From assembly GCA_039817415.1 (NCBI GenBank), contig JBCBVV010000001.1, positions 186,001 through 250,000 of the forward strand: a DNA stretch of 64,000 nucleotides, in the 5' to 3' direction. Of the stretch, positions 44,052-53,420 are shown piece by piece. This DNA is from JALEFZ01 sp039817415 (GTDB lineage Bacteria; Bacteroidota; Bacteroidia; J057). Each line of letters begins with the position of its first letter. Position 1 is the stretch's first letter. A program made the position numbers and the translations under genes. Under the pieces are notes generated by a model that was given only the letters and a program-made list of their open reading frames with translations, did no database searches and had not been told where the DNA came from.

Positions 44052-44171
44052 CTGAAATATGATTATGATTTCATTCGCAAATGTAAAACTTAAAATCGGG
44101 ATAGAGAAAAGCCCCTTTCCTTAAAAAGCTGCCGCTGTGGAATGCTCAACAAAAAACGTAAATTCGCCCTG

Positions 44172-44657
44172 ATGGAAAAGGAATACTTTCAGGACTTCAT
44201 GCCCGATAACCTTTGTTTCGGTTGTGGGGCAGCCAATCCAGATGGACTTCAAATTAAGAGTTTCTGGGATGGCGATGAGGCTGTTTGTCTTTGGGACTCT
44301 CGAGAAAAATACCAAGGCTGGAAAAACATCACCAATGGAGGGATTTTAGCTACCCTGGTAGATTGCCATTGTATGGGAACTGCCATGGCAGCCTCCTACA
44401 AGGAGGAAAATCGCTCCCTAGATTCGAAACCTTACTATCGATTTGCCACAGGAACCCTTTCCATCAAGTATAGAAAGCCCACCTTCAACGACAGACCTAT
44501 TGAACTGAGAGCTTCTGTTCTTGAATTAAGAGGAAGAAAGGTCAAAATGTCTTGCAAGATCTTGTCCGAAGGAGAATTAACGGCAGAGGCTGAAGTCATT
44601 GCCATTCGCGTCAGCGACAAAAAAGACGCACATGGCAACAATCCATTCATGAACTAA
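44172..44657 (+). CDS. Hotdog-fold thioesterase, PaaI-like
   Basis: A 161-residue single-domain hotdog protein. NLCFGCGAANPDGLQIKSF opens the domain, NITNGGILATLVDCHCMGTA forms the central hotdog helix with an Asp likely activating water, and TGTLSIKYRKPTF is the following strand. It probably hydrolyses an acyl-CoA thioester; substrate unknown. I use the ATG at 44172; the upstream one at 44142 would add ten basic residues. It lies 13 bp before a LolD-like ATPase gene, so the two may be co-transcribed. Confidence 0.88.
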   Translation: MEKEYFQDFMPDNLCFGCGAANPDGLQIKSFWDGDEAVCLWDSREKYQGWKNITNGGILATLVDCHCMGTAMAASYKEENRSLDSKPYYRFATGTLSIKYRKPTFNDRPIELRASVLELRGRKVKMSCKILSEGELTAEAEVIAIRVSDKKDAHGNNPFMN

Positions 44658-44670
44658 GTACCCTGAATAC

Positions 44671-45324
44671 ATGCTGGTAGCAGAAGATATACACAAGTCA
44701 TACGGAAAGGTAGAAGTATTAAAAGGCGTTTCCATCCAATTATCCAAAGGGGAAGTCGTCGCACTCGTTGGCTCCTCTGGAGCGGGCAAGAGTACCTTGC
44801 TACAAATCTTGGGAACGCTAGACCAAGCCGATCAAGGAGATATTTGGTTTGAAGGGAATGTGTTGGGCAAAATGGGAGAACCCCAACTCGCCAAATTCAG
44901 AAATGAAAGCCTTGGGTTTGTCTTTCAATTCCACCACCTCTTACCTGAATTTACTGCCCTTGAAAACGTATGTATTCCAGGTTGGATAAATGGTAGTTCT
45001 AAAAACGAAGTGGAAGATCGCGCTACAGAATTACTTGGCAAACTAGGTTTAGACCATCGACTCCATCATAAGCCCAATCAACTTTCAGGGGGAGAACAAC
45101 AACGTGTATCTGTAGCCAGGGCCTTGATCAACCAACCCAAACTCATCATGGCAGATGAACCCACCGGTAACCTCGACACTCAAAACAGCGCAGATTTATA
45201 TGAGATTTTGTTTTCGCTCACACGCGAAACAGGAGTAGCTTTCCTAGTGGCCACACACGACATGGATTTGGCGGCTAAGGCGGACCGTATCCTGCAAATC
45301 AAAGATGGTCAAATCGTATCCTGA
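44671..45324 (+). CDS. lolD: ABC transporter ATP-binding protein, LolD-like
   Basis: A 217-residue MacB/LolD-group ATPase with Walker A GSSGAGKST, Q-loop VFQFHHLLPEFTALENV (the HHLL spelling typical of LolD), signature LSGGEQQRVSVARAL, Walker B LIMADEPTGNLD and switch His in ATHDMDLA. With a LolC/E permease it would power lipoprotein release to the outer membrane; the permease genes are not adjacent, which is usual in Bacteroidota. Its 3' end overlaps the convergent methyltransferase gene by 16 bp. Confidence 0.9.
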   Translation: MLVAEDIHKSYGKVEVLKGVSIQLSKGEVVALVGSSGAGKSTLLQILGTLDQADQGDIWFEGNVLGKMGEPQLAKFRNESLGFVFQFHHLLPEFTALENVCIPGWINGSSKNEVEDRATELLGKLGLDHRLHHKPNQLSGGEQQRVSVARALINQPKLIMADEPTGNLDTQNSADLYEILFSLTRETGVAFLVATHDMDLAAKADRILQIKDGQIVS

Positions 45325-46394
45325 TTCTTTCTTTTCAAGGACGTCAAGTGCAAGTGGAGTTTACCCATGATCAAGCGGTCTGAGGAAAGGATTTCCCAGT
45401 TTCCTTCGTTCGCTACCGCATCTTCAAATATCTGCCTCCGGTATAGAAGAAGGGCCATTCTACTATTTAAATGTGTAACCTTGCTCGCTGCCACCAGAAA
45501 ATTCTGATATAGCCAAAAGAGGTTCATTCTCTTCCCAACTTTGATCCCAAAAGGAGGATTGCTGACGATATAGTCGAATTCATCATCGGGATATTCCCTT
45601 TCCAGAAGCCTAGCATCTCCCTGCTTAAAGATGATTCGTTCATCAAGCTCGTTTTCCCGAAGATTATCCTTCGCGCCCTCATACACCTTTTTGATGATTT
45701 CAAGTCCATGAATATCCAAGTTAGAGGAAAGGGCTGAGGCTTCCATCAAGATCGTTCCAGAACCTGTAAAGGGATCCAATATTTTTCCCGACGCTTCAGG
45801 ACGAAGTCCAACCATATACAGGAGAAGCGCTGCGACATTAGCTTTGATGGGTGCACGATGGGCAAAGGGTCGCTCCCATCTCTTGACCAAGGATTGAGGA
45901 GTTCGTTCTATTCCTATCCAAATGGCCTTTTCGAGCCATTTGACCATGATATTGGTGTCATAGGTATGAAGATCGACCTTGGTATCATATAGTTCTCGAA
46001 AGGCAGCCCCTGCTTCTCGTAGGATATCAAATGTATCAAAGGAATGGTTGCCATCTCGTATGGTCGACACCCTGAAGCCTTGAGAAGTCTTTAGTTCAGG
46101 TATATCCAACTGGGTAAAGACAGCCCTCAAATTTGGCTTTTGGGGTACCTCGTCGAAGGTAATGATATGACGCAGGCGATAAAATCTGTGGATGGTCCGC
46201 AATCCTCGAATCAATTCTTCTACTTCGCCCGCCTCACCTGCCATTTCAAGGATGACATTTCCCCTCATATTGTAGGGCGTAGGGGTAAAATGGGCTCCTT
46301 TAGGGAAACCCAAATAGGTCCATTCCTTTTCGATCCATTTTTCCAGTCCCAAATCAGTGGTCAATACCCACTTATTACCTATCGCCTTTTCCAT
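45309..46394 (-). CDS. THUMP-domain RNA methyltransferase (RlmL/Trm14-like)
   Basis: A 361-residue enzyme. The N-terminal part (WVLTTDLGLEKWIEKEW ... VEELIRGLRTIHRFYRL) is a ferredoxin-like plus THUMP RNA-binding region. Residues 190-360 form the methyltransferase domain with KILDPFTGSGTILMEAS (motif I) and the catalytic YIVSNPPFGIKVG (motif IV, N-P-P-F), typical of N2-guanine methylation in rRNA or tRNA. An in-frame ATG at 46514 would add 40 residues and run into the divergent gene, so 46394 (MEKAIGNKW) is chosen, leaving 27 bp between divergent starts. It overlaps lolD by 16 bp at its 3' end. Confidence 0.88.
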   Translation of the reverse strand: MEKAIGNKWVLTTDLGLEKWIEKEWTYLGFPKGAHFTPTPYNMRGNVILEMAGEAGEVEELIRGLRTIHRFYRLRHIITFDEVPQKPNLRAVFTQLDIPELKTSQGFRVSTIRDGNHSFDTFDILREAGAAFRELYDTKVDLHTYDTNIMVKWLEKAIWIGIERTPQSLVKRWERPFAHRAPIKANVAALLLYMVGLRPEASGKILDPFTGSGTILMEASALSSNLDIHGLEIIKKVYEGAKDNLRENELDERIIFKQGDARLLEREYPDDEFDYIVSNPPFGIKVGKRMNLFWLYQNFLVAASKVTHLNSRMALLLYRRQIFEDAVANEGNWEILSSDRLIMGKLHLHLTSLKRKNQDTI

Positions 46395-46421
46395 TCCTCG
46401 AAAATTAGACAAATTGCCACT

Positions 46422-47144
46422 ATGAAGGAAGTAAGCTTTGTAGGAATCGATGGATGTAAGGCAGGATGGTTTGTCATCGGGCATAATGGCAAGGGAAAAG
46501 ATATCCGCGCTCAACTCCTTCCTGATATAGCTGCTGTGGCTGAGTCCTATTCAAAGGCTCGTCTGATTCTCGTAGATATGCCCATTGGACTTCCTCATAC
46601 CACCAAACGAAGGTGCGATACAGCTGCACGCAAGGTGCTAAGTCCCAAAAGACATTCAAGTGTTTTCCCCATTCCTAGTAGAGATTCCCTCTATGCAGCA
46701 TCCTATTTACAAGCCTGTGAGGTCAACCTACAACTCCTCGGAAATAAGTTATCCAAGCAAAGCTGGAACATACGTGATAAGATGACGGAGGTTGATACCT
46801 TTCTCCTTGAGAATCCCGCTTTCCAAGGCAAAATAAGAGAATGTCATCCAGAGGTAGCATTCTGGTCTGCGAATGGCCAAGCACCCATGCCTCATTCAAA
46901 AAAGAAAAAAGAGGGACAGGCGGATAGGTTGGCCCTAATAGCATCACACATTCCAAATGCTTCCCAGTTGGTGGAAGATTGTCTATCCTTTTGGCCCAGA
47001 AAGAAATTGCAAATGGACGATATCCTGGATGCGTTTATCTTGGCCATATCGGCAAGTTTTCCCTTAAAAACCCTGCCTGATACACCAGATATTGACCTAA
47101 AAGGTCTGCCACAGGAAATTGTATATCCAGTTATACCCCATTAA
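46422..47144 (+). CDS. DUF429 domain protein (predicted RNase H-like nuclease)
   Basis: A 240-residue protein. The start VSFVGIDGCKAGWFVIG and the strand LILVDMPIGLP give the two Asp residues of the RNase H-like fold predicted for DUF429; later RECHPEVAFW and MDDILDAFILA carry further conserved acidic residues. Its biological role is not known. The ATG at 46422 is preferred because the domain begins at once. It starts 27 bp from the divergent methyltransferase, so they share a promoter region. Confidence 0.85.
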   Translation: MKEVSFVGIDGCKAGWFVIGHNGKGKDIRAQLLPDIAAVAESYSKARLILVDMPIGLPHTTKRRCDTAARKVLSPKRHSSVFPIPSRDSLYAASYLQACEVNLQLLGNKLSKQSWNIRDKMTEVDTFLLENPAFQGKIRECHPEVAFWSANGQAPMPHSKKKKEGQADRLALIASHIPNASQLVEDCLSFWPRKKLQMDDILDAFILAISASFPLKTLPDTPDIDLKGLPQEIVYPVIPH

Positions 47145-47160
47145 ATCTGGTCCCTTCATC

Positions 47161-47188
47161 AAAAAAGTCATCCCTTTCGGAATGACTT
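47161..47188 (-). terminator. Terminator of the transglutaminase-like gene
   Basis: A 10-bp stem with one wobble on the minus strand (47165-47174 with 47179-47188) followed there by a U run. Located about 30 bp past the stop of the minus-strand gene at 47220. Confidence 0.75.
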
Positions 47189-47219
47189 CTTTATTTCATG
47201 TTCAAGCTGTGATGCTGGT

Positions 47220-48755
47220 CTATTTGGTAAAATCCACTACTCTGGCACGTGAGTGTCGTACTTCTGGCAGGATCATTCCATAGGTCGCATTGATGTAAGT
47301 AGGATCACAGAGCGTGTATTTCTGCCCACGATACTGGATATAATCGCCAGGAACGTTTCTGCTAAACTTAACCGCTGTGGCTGCATGTCCCGGATACATC
47401 ACACCAACTACATCAAGGCCTACCAATTCTCTCACTAACCAAGCAAATAGAACGGATCTGTCCTCACAGTCGCTATAGGGATAGTAAAGGGTCTCGTCAG
47501 CGAAGAGATATTTTTCTCCTCCAAATTGCTGGGCGTCAGACTTGTAAGCAAAGGCATTCTGCACAAATCTCAGCAAGAAGTGAACCTGCTCCTCTTCTTT
47601 GGTTCTTCTGTTTCTCTGCGGTTCCAAATTCGTTACGATTCTTCTCAGGGAAGCAACCATACTTCTTCTAGCTTCAGGAGAAAGGGGCGTTTGAAGATAG
47701 ATATCAAGGTCTACAAATGGATATTTCTCATAGAACTCAATCACATTTCTGTTCACCTCCACAGGTATTTTGTAGGTCTTTCCTTCATAGTCGAAGGAAA
47801 CATATTTTTTCTTGCTGGCCGTTCCCAATCTTGGAATTTCCTTGATGCTCAGGTCAAGAACCTTTTTTGTCGCAGGGTACTTATGAGAAAACACCTTGGC
47901 TGACTTTACATGAGGATCATTTCCATCGAAATCAACAGCGTACAGTTTATAGCTCTTTCCTCTCAGGAAGGTCTTTCCATACATTTTTTGCTTGGTGGGA
48001 ACCAGCAGGAATACTCTGTCCCTTTCATAACTTACCGTAGAAATAAATCCTGACTTGGACAGCATAAACCAGTTAAAAATGGTTTGAGAGTTTTTGTCTC
48101 CTGGGTATATCTGCTTGGCTGCCGCATTGATGAGCTGACAATAGCCCCAGTCATTTAGGCGCATGCGACGGGTTTCCCTGGTAATCTGGTACATCAATCC
48201 GTCATATTCTGTTCTTTCCAGCCTTTCCCAAGCTTGAGCAATCTTATTTTCCGTTATTCTTCCTTCTAGACGGAATCGCATGTTTGGATCATATCGAAAG
48301 GCAATGCTTGAGCCGAAGTAAGAGGCACTCATTTCGCCAGGGAGCATAGCAACTTCGTTTGAGGCAGCTTCACTTTCTTCCACCACAACCTCATCCATGA
48401 CTTCGTCTACTGGGCTGATTCTCAAATGAGGAGCATTTTTGCTAACCATCGTTTCATCAGGTGGAAGGATTCTCAACTGTACGTCTTCCAATTGTCTATC
48501 CGTCTGGGGATTGTAGACCTTGGGAATTTCGGGATTGACAATACCGGGGGCCTCTTCGGCATCTTCGAGGTCTTTTTGAAGCCAGATGCGCTTGAGCTGA
48601 TTGGCAAAACGAAGGTCAACTCGATTCTGTTGATCTTTCATTTTTTGCTCGATCCGTCTTTCCTGATCTTCCATTTGCCTTTTCCAATCTTGGCCGAAGG
48701 CTGTGCTCATCAGAAAGGAGCATAAAAGAATCAGGGCGATATTATATTTCATCAT
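47220..48755 (-). CDS. Exported transglutaminase-like cysteine peptidase
   Basis: The 511 residues have a signal peptide (IALILLCSFLMSTAFGQ), a charged helical linker (25-75), an Asp/Glu-rich proline-containing region to about 140, and a C-terminal transglutaminase-like core. The catalytic triad is visible: Cys430 (YPYSDCEDRSVLFAWL), His457 (YPGHAATAV) and Asp484 (TLCDPTYIN). Such proteins act as proteases or cross-linkers in the envelope. It is the last of four exported proteins encoded in a row on this strand, 177 bp after the DUF4384 gene. Working with those neighbours is inferred from co-location only. Confidence 0.88.
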   Translation of the reverse strand: MMKYNIALILLCSFLMSTAFGQDWKRQMEDQERRIEQKMKDQQNRVDLRFANQLKRIWLQKDLEDAEEAPGIVNPEIPKVYNPQTDRQLEDVQLRILPPDETMVSKNAPHLRISPVDEVMDEVVVEESEAASNEVAMLPGEMSASYFGSSIAFRYDPNMRFRLEGRITENKIAQAWERLERTEYDGLMYQITRETRRMRLNDWGYCQLINAAAKQIYPGDKNSQTIFNWFMLSKSGFISTVSYERDRVFLLVPTKQKMYGKTFLRGKSYKLYAVDFDGNDPHVKSAKVFSHKYPATKKVLDLSIKEIPRLGTASKKKYVSFDYEGKTYKIPVEVNRNVIEFYEKYPFVDLDIYLQTPLSPEARRSMVASLRRIVTNLEPQRNRRTKEEEQVHFLLRFVQNAFAYKSDAQQFGGEKYLFADETLYYPYSDCEDRSVLFAWLVRELVGLDVVGVMYPGHAATAVKFSRNVPGDYIQYRGQKYTLCDPTYINATYGMILPEVRHSRARVVDFTK

Positions 48756-48932
48756 TACTAGGCTCTATTTGAAGTGGGTGTGTGGATGATGATGGTGGGA
48801 GCTACTCCCATTAAAATGACAAGGGCATAGGGGTTCAGTTGCTTCATCTGGGTGGGATGAAGACGGGTTCAATTGCTTAATTTTAATGGGTAGAAATTTT
48901 CTTGGCAGGAATTCTTTGTTAGTATACTATTC

Positions 48933-49826
48933 CTACTTCTTAATGGTTACATCAAGGCGAAAGACTTCCATTTCTGGATTGTACTTTTTTTGCTTGGCCA
49001 TCCATTTTTGAAAGTTCTCAGCTTGGAGTTGCATAGGCATATCATACTCCTTCACCTCACTCTCATACAGGGCAGGTTTGACGAGGGGTTCTTTGCTGAA
49101 AATGACATAGACTCGATTTTGATCTACCTCGTCTTCTGTATACAGTTGGTACTCATCCACAAAGTATTTTAGTCCCAATTCGTCTTTGTCTTTGGAGAAT
49201 AGAATGTATTCTTTGTCGGCTTTGACTTCCACCGCATTCATCATTCCATCAGGCATTTCAGCATATGGAAGAATGCGCTGCGTTGTTTCGGCATCTCCGA
49301 TATAGATGGTTACATAACCATCTATGGGACTTTTTAGGTACATGAAGAAATCTTCACCATCTGAAAAATCCTCTGAAGCACATTCAAGTTGCTCACATTT
49401 CAGGCTCTTAAAGGTCAGGTCGATTTTGGGCTGTTCCAATTCCTGTACTTTGCCTTTGACCGAGCACTTCAACCAGAACTCCTCTTCATAAATGAATCGT
49501 TCGCAGGATTCATCAATTGTCTCTACCCACTCTCCATTGACATAGGTTTCGGCAATCATGTTGAAGATCTGTGTAGTCTCCACATTTTCCCCTGTATTGA
49601 TGTTTTCGATCATGGTGCTATTTCCCTGCACGATGACACGGCCAAATTGCTTCTCTATTGCCTCAATCATGGCCAGTTCAATACACTTTTGGCAAGCTTG
49701 CTCCTCACTAAAGTTGGAACGGGTCAGGTTGATTTGATAGGTAGCCGAGGACTTTTTGACTGTTTGAGCCATTAGGCCCGGGATCAAAAGTAAAAACAGG
49801 CTTATGATAGTAATGACTTTTTTCAT
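48933..49826 (-). CDS. Exported FlgT_N-like/DUF4384 protein
   Basis: About 297 residues. The signal peptide (KKVITIISLFLLLIPGLMAQ) is followed by a FlgT-N-terminal-like domain (ACQKCIELAMIEAIEKQFG ... FWLKCSVKGKVQEL, about 45-140) and a DUF4384 domain (FFMYLKSPIDGYVTIYIGDAE ... RILPYAEMPDGMMNAVEVKADKEYILFSKD, about 165-240). DUF4384 is often found with caspase-like and LPP20-like proteins, as here. I use the ATG at 49826; an upstream in-frame start at 49973 would put 49 non-signal residues ahead. Cys pairs in CQKC and CEQLEC may form disulfides after export. Confidence 0.82.
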   Translation of the reverse strand: MKKVITIISLFLLLIPGLMAQTVKKSSATYQINLTRSNFSEEQACQKCIELAMIEAIEKQFGRVIVQGNSTMIENINTGENVETTQIFNMIAETYVNGEWVETIDESCERFIYEEEFWLKCSVKGKVQELEQPKIDLTFKSLKCEQLECASEDFSDGEDFFMYLKSPIDGYVTIYIGDAETTQRILPYAEMPDGMMNAVEVKADKEYILFSKDKDELGLKYFVDEYQLYTEDEVDQNRVYVIFSKEPLVKPALYESEVKEYDMPMQLQAENFQKWMAKQKKYNPEMEVFRLDVTIKK

Positions 49827-49994
49827 GGATATTGAGGAAAATGTTGTGGTAAAAGTTCGAAGCCTTTCCTTTGATTCCTTTTTTTGACCGCTTTTGTAAA
49901 AATAGCCAGCCCGTCTGAACATTGCCCAGAAGGGGCTGACCGAGTTGCTGTAAAGAGGGAGGGCAGCCAACACGCTGGTTGACGGATTCCCTTA

Positions 49995-50022
49995 TATGTA
50001 CCAGCCAATTCGCTGGTACATA
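49995..50022. terminator. Hairpin between the LPP20-like and DUF4384 genes
   Basis: A perfect 11-bp stem (49995-50005 with 50012-50022, 6-nt loop) lies just after the LPP20-like stop. There is no U tract on the minus strand, so it could be a processing or stabilising element rather than a terminator. A near-copy of its CCAAxxCGCTGGT core occurs at 49967-49979. Confidence 0.5.
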
Positions 50023-50038
50023 CTTTATCTTCTTTTTC

Positions 50039-50749
50039 TTATCTATCTAGAAGTCTGTTGATCTCATCGATCAAAAGGTCTGCTTCTTCCTCAAGCTCAG
50101 CTTTGGCTTTGGCTTCTAGTGCACGCTCAGCAGCGGCATAAGCTTCCTCGGCATTGTAGTAAAGCTTAACGAATACTTCCATGTCCTTCTTTCCTACGTT
50201 TCTGTATACTTTGAATCCAGGACGTACGTAAGTCAGGTGCTGAACGATGTAGTTCTTACCTCCGGCTACGAACTTGGTCAAAGACTGTCCTGTTTCGCGG
50301 TCCAGCTGATCGTTGGCGATTTTAGATTCGATGATCTGGTTGATTTCGTTAGATATCTGACCAGCAAGCTGTAGCTTGGCAGCTTCCATGGCTTGAAGCT
50401 CTGCAGAAGTCTGAGTTTTACCGACACCGTTTCCATCAGCAAAGATGTACTTAGTTGTTCCGTCTACGTTCTCTTCGTACTGCTTGATCCAAACTTTCTC
50501 AAGCTGCTTCTCAACGGGCATACTACCTGGGAATACGGCAAATCCTTGCTTCTTAATGCGCTTTCCTTCTTTACGCGCTTCTTTGATAGCTTTGGTCTTG
50601 ATATCCTTGATAGCTGCTTTTTCTACTCTTTCGGTTTCTTTACGAACCTTCTTAGGCTTTTCTGCTTGTCTAAGGCTCAACTGAGCTTGAACGGGTGCTG
50701 CAACAGCCAGCATCAAAGCAAATGATAAAACTGCGATAACTTGTTTCAT
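50039..50749 (-). CDS. Exported LPP20/FlgT-like protein
   Basis: The 236 residues begin with a signal peptide (VIAVLSFALMLAVAAPVQAQ). A strongly basic helical segment (35-70: many Lys/Arg/Glu) precedes an LPP20-type domain: YIFADGNGVGKTQTSAELQAMEAAKLQLAGQISNEI (about 103-138) followed by VEVFVKLYY-like strands, a fold shared with flagellar FlgT and lipoprotein LPP20. No lipobox is seen. The C-terminal 35 residues form an Ala/Glu-rich helix. It lies between the caspase and DUF4384 genes, 178 and 212 bp away. Function unknown; possibly a structural envelope component. Confidence 0.8.
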   Translation of the reverse strand: MKQVIAVLSFALMLAVAAPVQAQLSLRQAEKPKKVRKETERVEKAAIKDIKTKAIKEARKEGKRIKKQGFAVFPGSMPVEKQLEKVWIKQYEENVDGTTKYIFADGNGVGKTQTSAELQAMEAAKLQLAGQISNEINQIIESKIANDQLDRETGQSLTKFVAGGKNYIVQHLTYVRPGFKVYRNVGKKDMEVFVKLYYNAEEAYAAAERALEAKAKAELEEEADLLIDEINRLLDR

Positions 50750-50927
50750 TGTAACGGCTGATTAATAGTTGTCAAAATTTAGTTTGAAGGAAAAGAGGTC
50801 GAAGGAAAGTTCTCGCTACCAACTTCTAGCAGTTCGCGCTCAATTCAACGTTCTGGTGCTTATTCGCTTTTTCGATTCTTTTCCTGTTTGATTAAGATTT
50901 AATTCTATGCAAAGTTGATTTTGCTGC

Positions 50928-53420
50928 TTAGTAATCCAGGATCGTTGCTCCATCAGTACCAAAGTACTCTGGCGTCTGTACCCTGTTGTTCATTCTTCGA
51001 GCCTCGTAAGGCACTTTGTCATTGAGATAGTTTCTCATTTCCGATAGCGTTAATTCTCTGTCTCTGTCTGTATTGGCCTCACCTTGCAATCCTTTCAGGA
51101 AGTAGTAGGTAAATAGGCCATGTGCTTCGTCCGGATACCAACTTGCGATCTGTGTCCCTGTGGTAGAAGTAAAGACAACTGCTTTGGGATCTGTCAGAAT
51201 GCTAGTAGGCTTGGATTTGATACGGACAAGAGAGGCTCTCGGGATAAGGGTTCCATTGGCAGAAGTACCGCTGAAACATGCATCTATCACCACGGTCAAA
51301 CTCTTGTAAGGAATCTTTGAGAGGTTTTCGTAGAAGGTGTTGATGGCGTATCCATTGAATCTCACTAGAGAAGGATCACAATCTACCGGTACGAAGTACG
51401 CTTCTTCTGATTCCAGATCAGGTGCGCCATGTCCCGAGTAGAAGACAAAGACATCTGATTGATTCTCCTTGACCAGGTTAAACAGCCTCGCTTTGTGATC
51501 TCCTTTGGTTCCAAAAGTTCCGTTGAAATCTGCCTGCGTGGCATTGGTCATGAAGATGATATTGTTGGGGTCGAATCCATAAGACTCTTCCAGGTACTTC
51601 TTCATCGCAGCTGCGTCTTGTAGGGCGTAATCTACAGGTGGTACATCCGTATTGAGATAGTCTCTGTTGCCAATGACCACTGCGATAGCATCTGGATTTC
51701 TATTTCCTGTTCTGGGCAGATCGGTATCTACATCAGAATTCAATTCAATTTTATTCGGATCAGGTTTTACACTGATCGGGCTAGCGTTTATGATCACACG
51801 ATCTCTTACTTCCAGCTCCTGGTTCACCTTCACGATGAATGTCTGACGCTGGCTGTAGGTTTTCTTCGCGTCTCTGATCAACGCCTTGATCACGACATCT
51901 TCTTTAGCATACTTTCGGCTAGTGAAGAATTCTAGGTCGACCACTCTGTTTTCTCCTGGCTGAATATCTCCTAGGTCAAACTTGTCAGCTCCAGCAGTGA
52001 ATACCTCTTGTCCCAATTCGAAGTCTAGGAGCACCCCCTCTGCGACACCTTGTCCGAGATTTTGAACAGCAATCTTCAAGGTAGCAGGCACACCGGGTCT
52101 CATTCTTCCCCCCATTTCAGAGGCAAAGTGGTGATCCACAACCTCAAGGATAGGTGGCTTGTAGGAATCCAAAGGTATATCGATGGTCATAGGTTCGGCG
52201 TCGTTTCCGTTGCGGTCAACTACCCTCACCTCAAACCGAGCATCTCCATTTGGCATTTGACTGGTACCCTGTACGGAGAGGCGGATGGTTCTGGACTCGC
52301 CAGGATAGAAGTCTCCAAGATTTGTAGTCTTAGTATATTTCAATCCATCAGCATTCTCCTCACCAATTAGAAGGACTTGTACCTGAGAAGCTTTAGCTGA
52401 ACCATCGTTGGTTAGTCTAAAAGAAATGTATCCCATTTCTCCAGACTCCAGCATTTTGTTTCCATTTCCATCGGTGAACCGCAGGGCAGTCCCATTGATG
52501 TTGCTTGTGTTGGTAGGATATCCTCTTGGGCGATCCTGGTTTTGTGTGTAGGGGCGATCATATGGCTCATTAGGTTCTCCGGGTTCAACTTCCCCAGTTC
52601 CCATATATTTCAGCCCATATCGTTGAAGCAGATAAGTAAAGTCTCGGTTATAGCGTAGGTTGAGGAAGTTGATGTCTCTTATCAACCACTGATAGTCATC
52701 GTATCCATAATCCAGTGCTTGCTGAAGGTATTTTAATGACTCTTGGGTTTGTCCGCTCAATGCCAACAGACCGGCGTAATTGTAGGACATCAAGGCATAA
52801 TTATCGCGCTGAACCCTCGGGATAGCATTCATAATGCGTCTTGCATCATTAATCCCTTGCTCACGTTGCCCAAGCAAAAGCTTGGCAAATGCTCCCTGAA
52901 CAGTAGGGGTAGACGATTTTCGCAGAACCATGTTGAGGTCTCCTCTTGCTGAGGGGAGATTTCTATAGATTATTTTTCTGATTTTTCCTCGGAAATAATA
53001 GGAATCCGCAGCATCAGGGCGGTATTGGATGGCAGAGCTAAAGTCTTTTTCGGCAGATGCATATTCCCCCAGGATGTAATAACACAAGCCTCGCTTGTAA
53101 TGCATCCTTGCCATATGACTGTGTTGGCTGGTATTGTAAAGGCGGATGGCATTGGAATAATCCATGATTGCCTGCCTGTAGTCTCCCCTTTCGAAGTAAG
53201 CTGCTGCACGGTTGTTGAAGGCAGCGGCATCGTTGGGATTTCGTGTTACCTGCTGAGAGTAGGTATCAATGATGCGCAATAATTCGCGACCAGTGTGTTC
53301 TAGTTTGCGACCTATTTCCTGTAGTCTTCGGTTGTCATTTGTTTGGCGCTGGGCTAGAGTGGCTGTGCAAAAACTCAGAATCAGCGCCAACAAGCAAGTG
53401 ATTTGTATACTCTGCTTCAT
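50928..53420 (-). CDS. Exported TPR-CARDB-caspase (peptidase C14) protein
   Basis: An 830-residue multidomain protein with a signal peptide (LLALILSFCTATLAQ). Residues 55-245 hold several TPR units (AAAFNNRAAAYFERGDYRQAIMDY and similar). Two CARDB-like immunoglobulin-fold domains cover about 305-430 and 435-560 (GYISFRLTNDGSAKASQVQV; TLKIAVQNLGQGVAEGVLLDF). The caspase domain runs from about 580 to the end, starting AIAVVIGNRDY, with catalytic His664 (FVFYSGHGAPD) and Cys715 (VVIDACFSGTS), so it should be an active cysteine protease. As an exported caspase it would act in the periplasm or on the outer membrane. It is the first of four co-directional exported-protein genes. Confidence 0.92.
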   Translation of the reverse strand: MKQSIQITCLLALILSFCTATLAQRQTNDNRRLQEIGRKLEHTGRELLRIIDTYSQQVTRNPNDAAAFNNRAAAYFERGDYRQAIMDYSNAIRLYNTSQHSHMARMHYKRGLCYYILGEYASAEKDFSSAIQYRPDAADSYYFRGKIRKIIYRNLPSARGDLNMVLRKSSTPTVQGAFAKLLLGQREQGINDARRIMNAIPRVQRDNYALMSYNYAGLLALSGQTQESLKYLQQALDYGYDDYQWLIRDINFLNLRYNRDFTYLLQRYGLKYMGTGEVEPGEPNEPYDRPYTQNQDRPRGYPTNTSNINGTALRFTDGNGNKMLESGEMGYISFRLTNDGSAKASQVQVLLIGEENADGLKYTKTTNLGDFYPGESRTIRLSVQGTSQMPNGDARFEVRVVDRNGNDAEPMTIDIPLDSYKPPILEVVDHHFASEMGGRMRPGVPATLKIAVQNLGQGVAEGVLLDFELGQEVFTAGADKFDLGDIQPGENRVVDLEFFTSRKYAKEDVVIKALIRDAKKTYSQRQTFIVKVNQELEVRDRVIINASPISVKPDPNKIELNSDVDTDLPRTGNRNPDAIAVVIGNRDYLNTDVPPVDYALQDAAAMKKYLEESYGFDPNNIIFMTNATQADFNGTFGTKGDHKARLFNLVKENQSDVFVFYSGHGAPDLESEEAYFVPVDCDPSLVRFNGYAINTFYENLSKIPYKSLTVVIDACFSGTSANGTLIPRASLVRIKSKPTSILTDPKAVVFTSTTGTQIASWYPDEAHGLFTYYFLKGLQGEANTDRDRELTLSEMRNYLNDKVPYEARRMNNRVQTPEYFGTDGATILDY

